A DNA stretch of 23,802 bases from [Eubacterium] saphenum. Lineage in GTDB: Bacteria; Bacillota; Clostridia; Oscillospirales; Ruminococcaceae. The stretch covers positions 1-23,802 of the forward strand of contig SFLN01000014.1 of the NCBI GenBank assembly GCA_004554555.1, given 5' to 3'. Below, piece by piece: positions 21,794 through 23,802 of this stretch; within the stretch, counting starts at the first letter, position 1, and the number at the start of each line of letters is the position of its first letter. Both the position numbers and the translations under genes were made by a program. The notes beneath the pieces are model-generated. The model was not told the origin of the DNA, did no database searches, and was given only the letters and a program-made list of their open reading frames with translations.

Positions 21794-21811
21794 CCCCGCA
21801 AAAACGCGGGG
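21794..21811. other. Short GC-rich hairpin just upstream of recG
   Basis: CCCCGC (21794-21799) pairs with GCGGGG (21806-21811). On the minus strand it lies about 30 bases before the recG start and is followed by AAATTTG, not a T tract. It could be a weak terminator after fakA or a leader structure of recG. Confidence 0.4.
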
Positions 21812-21832
21812 AGTTGACTATTTTAGATGTAA

Positions 21833-21900
21833 GTTCACGTCAAATTGCACAAAAGAATTTGTACAAAACGCACTTATGCAAGTTGCACAAAAACGTGAAC
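21833..21900. repeat. Inverted repeat enclosing two direct repeats in the fakA-recG spacer
   Basis: GTTCACGT (21833-21840) and ACGTGAAC (21893-21900) are perfect inverted copies. Inside, TTGCACAAAA occurs at 21845-21854 and 21883-21892, and the related TTGTACAAAA lies between them (21860-21869). The regular layout suggests protein-binding sites or a mobile remnant; neither can be decided. Confidence 0.5.
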
Positions 21901-21909
21901 AACATAATC

Positions 21910-23529
21910 TCATTCGACCGAGATTATGTAATAGTACACGGGTTGTCCGCCGTTCACGAGCGCGATTTCAACGTCCGAGCCGAGCTTGTTTTGCAATTGT
22001 TCATACGCCTCACTTGCATCATCGTCACTCACGTCTGCGCCGTATATGACGGTGACGTAGCTCGAAGATGACGTAACCAAGCGCTTTGCGAGCTTCACAA
22101 GTGCCTTTCCAACGTTTTTCTCGGTGAACACAATTTTGCCGTTATCCATCGCCAAAATTTCACCCTGCTTGATTTTGTGCCCGTCGTACTCCGAGTCGCG
22201 CACGGCGTAGGTTATCTGACCGCTGCCCACGCGGTCAAACGCCTCGGTCATCGCGGCGCGGTTTGCCGCAAAATCGCCACTCGGGTCAAAGTTCATCATC
22301 GCGGAAATGCCCTGCGGGATATTCCGCGTCTGGAGCACGCACACGTTGCGGTCGGCGAGCCGCGCCGCTTGCTCCGCTGCCATGATAATGTTCTTGTTAT
22401 TCGGCAGCACGAACACGTTTTTCGCGGGCGTCTGCCCGATTGCCTCGAGAATGTCCTCGGTGGACGGGTTCATTGTTTGACCACCGCTTACGACGTTGTC
22501 CGCGCCAAGGTCCTTGAACAGCGCCTGCAGCCCCGCGCCCGCCGCAACCGCGACAAATCCCGTTTCGTTCACTGGTTCAACAGGAGATTTACGGTTTTGC
22601 TTGGACGCTTTCACCAAATTTTCCGTCTTTTCCAACAAATTCACAACAGAAACTTTGGTTAAACTGCCAAATTTCAATCCCTCTTCAAGCGCCTTTCCGG
22701 GGTGATTTGTATGAACATTTACACGAATAAAATCGTCGTCATCAGCGATTGTGATGCTGTCGCCGATGGTTTCGAGGTACGCAGAGAGCGCGCTGGGGTC
22801 CTTCGAGCCGGCGCCCTTCTTCACCACAAATTCCGCGCCGTAGCCGTATTTCATCTCGGTCTGCGCGGCCTCGGCAGCGGCGGCGTTAGGCTTTTTGTCA
22901 GACTCATCGGGGACGATTTTGCCGCCCGAAATAACGCTGTACATTCCCTCCAAAATCACGACGAAGCCCATTCCGCCCGCGTCCACAACGCCCGCTTTTT
23001 TCAGCACGGGGAGCAGCTCGGGGGTTCGTTCAAGCGACTTTTTCGCCTCATCGATGAACAGCGCGAGAAAATCGGCTGAAGTGGCTCCGGAAGCGGCCTC
23101 GGCGGTGTTTTCCCACGCTTCGCGCGCAACCGTGAGGATAGTGCCCTCGGTCGGCTTCATAACCGACTTGTACGCCGCGTCAACGCCGAGCTTGAGCGCG
23201 GCAGAAAGCTCGGCGGCGGTTGCCTCGGACTTGCCCGCAAGCCCCTTGGAGAGCCCTCTGAAGAGCAGCGAGAGGATAACGCCGGAGTTTCCGCGCGCGC
23301 CTCTGAGCATCGCTGAAGCGGCTTTTTTCGCGACCTCGCCGACAGGCGCGCCGTCGGGAATGTTGGAAAGCTCGCCGATTGCGTTTCCGATGGTCATCGA
23401 CATATTTGTACCCGTGTCGCCGTCGGGCACGGGGAACACGTTAAGCTCGTCCACCTCAACGCGTTTGTTTCGCACATTATTAGCTCCCGAAATTATCGCG
23501 TCGCGCAGGAGCTTACCGTTGATTGACAT
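21910..23529 (-). CDS. fakA: Fatty acid kinase catalytic subunit FakA (DAK2/YloV family)
   Basis: FakA phosphorylates fatty acids held by FakB (DegV-family) proteins, feeding exogenous fatty acids to phospholipid synthesis. The N-terminal DhaL-type nucleotide-binding domain (about residues 5-200) has the metal-binding motif NVFPVPDGDTGTNMSMT (Asp36, Asp38, Asn42) and LRGARGNSGVILSLLFRG. The middle domain and a C-terminal domain ending GGQPVYYYIISVE are typical. At 539 residues it is normal. I chose the ATG at 23529; a GTG one codon earlier (23532) is equally compatible with GGAAGGG upstream. fakA-recG is a common gene pair in Firmicutes. No FakB gene lies in the window. Confidence 0.93.
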   Translation of the reverse strand: MSINGKLLRDAIISGANNVRNKRVEVDELNVFPVPDGDTGTNMSMTIGNAIGELSNIPDGAPVGEVAKKAASAMLRGARGNSGVILSLLFRGLSKGLAGKSEATAAELSAALKLGVDAAYKSVMKPTEGTILTVAREAWENTAEAASGATSADFLALFIDEAKKSLERTPELLPVLKKAGVVDAGGMGFVVILEGMYSVISGGKIVPDESDKKPNAAAAEAAQTEMKYGYGAEFVVKKGAGSKDPSALSAYLETIGDSITIADDDDFIRVNVHTNHPGKALEEGLKFGSLTKVSVVNLLEKTENLVKASKQNRKSPVEPVNETGFVAVAAGAGLQALFKDLGADNVVSGGQTMNPSTEDILEAIGQTPAKNVFVLPNNKNIIMAAEQAARLADRNVCVLQTRNIPQGISAMMNFDPSGDFAANRAAMTEAFDRVGSGQITYAVRDSEYDGHKIKQGEILAMDNGKIVFTEKNVGKALVKLAKRLVTSSSSYVTVIYGADVSDDDASEAYEQLQNKLGSDVEIALVNGGQPVYYYIISVE

Positions 23530-23802
23530 CACAAAAATTCCCTTCCAAAAACAATTTTTTTATAAAATATCCGCGCAAAATTACGCGAATTTTTTCTCGA
23601 AAATACAAGCGAAAAATAACGCAAAAAATCGAACAAAAATCAGCTCAAAATTCACCCCAAAATCGGTGTGAAAATTAACTCAATTTCTTGGTTAAAAAAT
23701 ACCTCAAAAAACAGGCTGATTTTTACCCTAATTTCCGGCTAAAATCAACGTTGTTGAAAACACCGATAAATTCGGTTGTTAAGCCGTTTTTAAGGCGCAA
23801 GA
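23530..23802. other. AT-rich leader upstream of fakA
   Basis: These 273 bases are much richer in A+T than the rest of the window and carry no convincing gene. They must hold the fakA promoter or the end of an upstream minus-strand gene. TATTTTATAAAA on the minus strand near 23560 could supply a -10, but I see no matching -35. The Asp23 (YloU) gene that often precedes fakA is not visible. Confidence 0.5.

Noticed and set aside
22895..23671. 258-codon plus-strand frame opposite fakA
   Set aside because: It is antisense to a certain gene, Ser/Pro/Ala-rich, and has no recognisable domain.

Overview
The window looks like chromosomal DNA from a motile Firmicute of class Clostridia. The evidence is a CheC-FliN fusion type FliY, a CheC/CheD pair, the FakA-RecG neighbourhood, strong AGGAGG-type ribosome binding sites with frequent TTG/GTG starts, and a moderate to high G+C content. 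The family cannot be settled from the sequence alone; an Oscillospirales/Ruminococcaceae-like gut lineage is my guess.

Left part (1-13956, all + strand): a flagellar/chemotaxis cluster. Order: end of a probable motA, motB, fliM, fliY, cheY, fliO, fliP, fliQ, fliR, flhB, flhA, the flagellar sigma factor fliA, two hook-basal-body rod genes, cheC, cheD. Together they supply a stator subunit, the C-ring switch, the CheY signal and its CheC-type phosphatases, the integral membrane part of the flagellar type III export gate, the late-gene sigma factor and the distal rod. flhF, flhG, cheA, cheB and cheW, often found in such clusters, are not here. cheC-cheD has what looks like its own sigma-A promoter, overlapped by a perfect 19-bp palindrome.

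Middle part (13957-18957, + strand): housekeeping genes uvrC, rsmD, coaD and a coiled-coil gene found next to coaD in Clostridia. They are separated by unusually long (0.3-0.5 kb) spacers full of short repeats. These include a precise 40-bp-period tandem array between uvrC and rsmD, whose 20-bp half-unit also occurs singly in flagellar spacers more than 10 kb away. The 3' end of the coiled-coil gene is tandemly duplicated, with only synonymous differences and one in-frame deletion, and a good terminator follows the second copy.

Right part (18958-23802): about 0.8 kb without a gene, holding a dense array of long perfect hairpins. Four share a 7-base loop that, on the minus strand, reads as a tRNA T-loop (TTCGANN) on a 12-13 bp stem; three of these directly abut a second, longer hairpin whose stem varies with compensating changes. 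Beyond it lie recG and fakA on the minus strand, then an AT-rich leader. recG therefore converges on rsmD-coaD instead of being collinear with them, and the hairpin array sits at the junction. This array and the 40-bp array are the least explained parts of the window.
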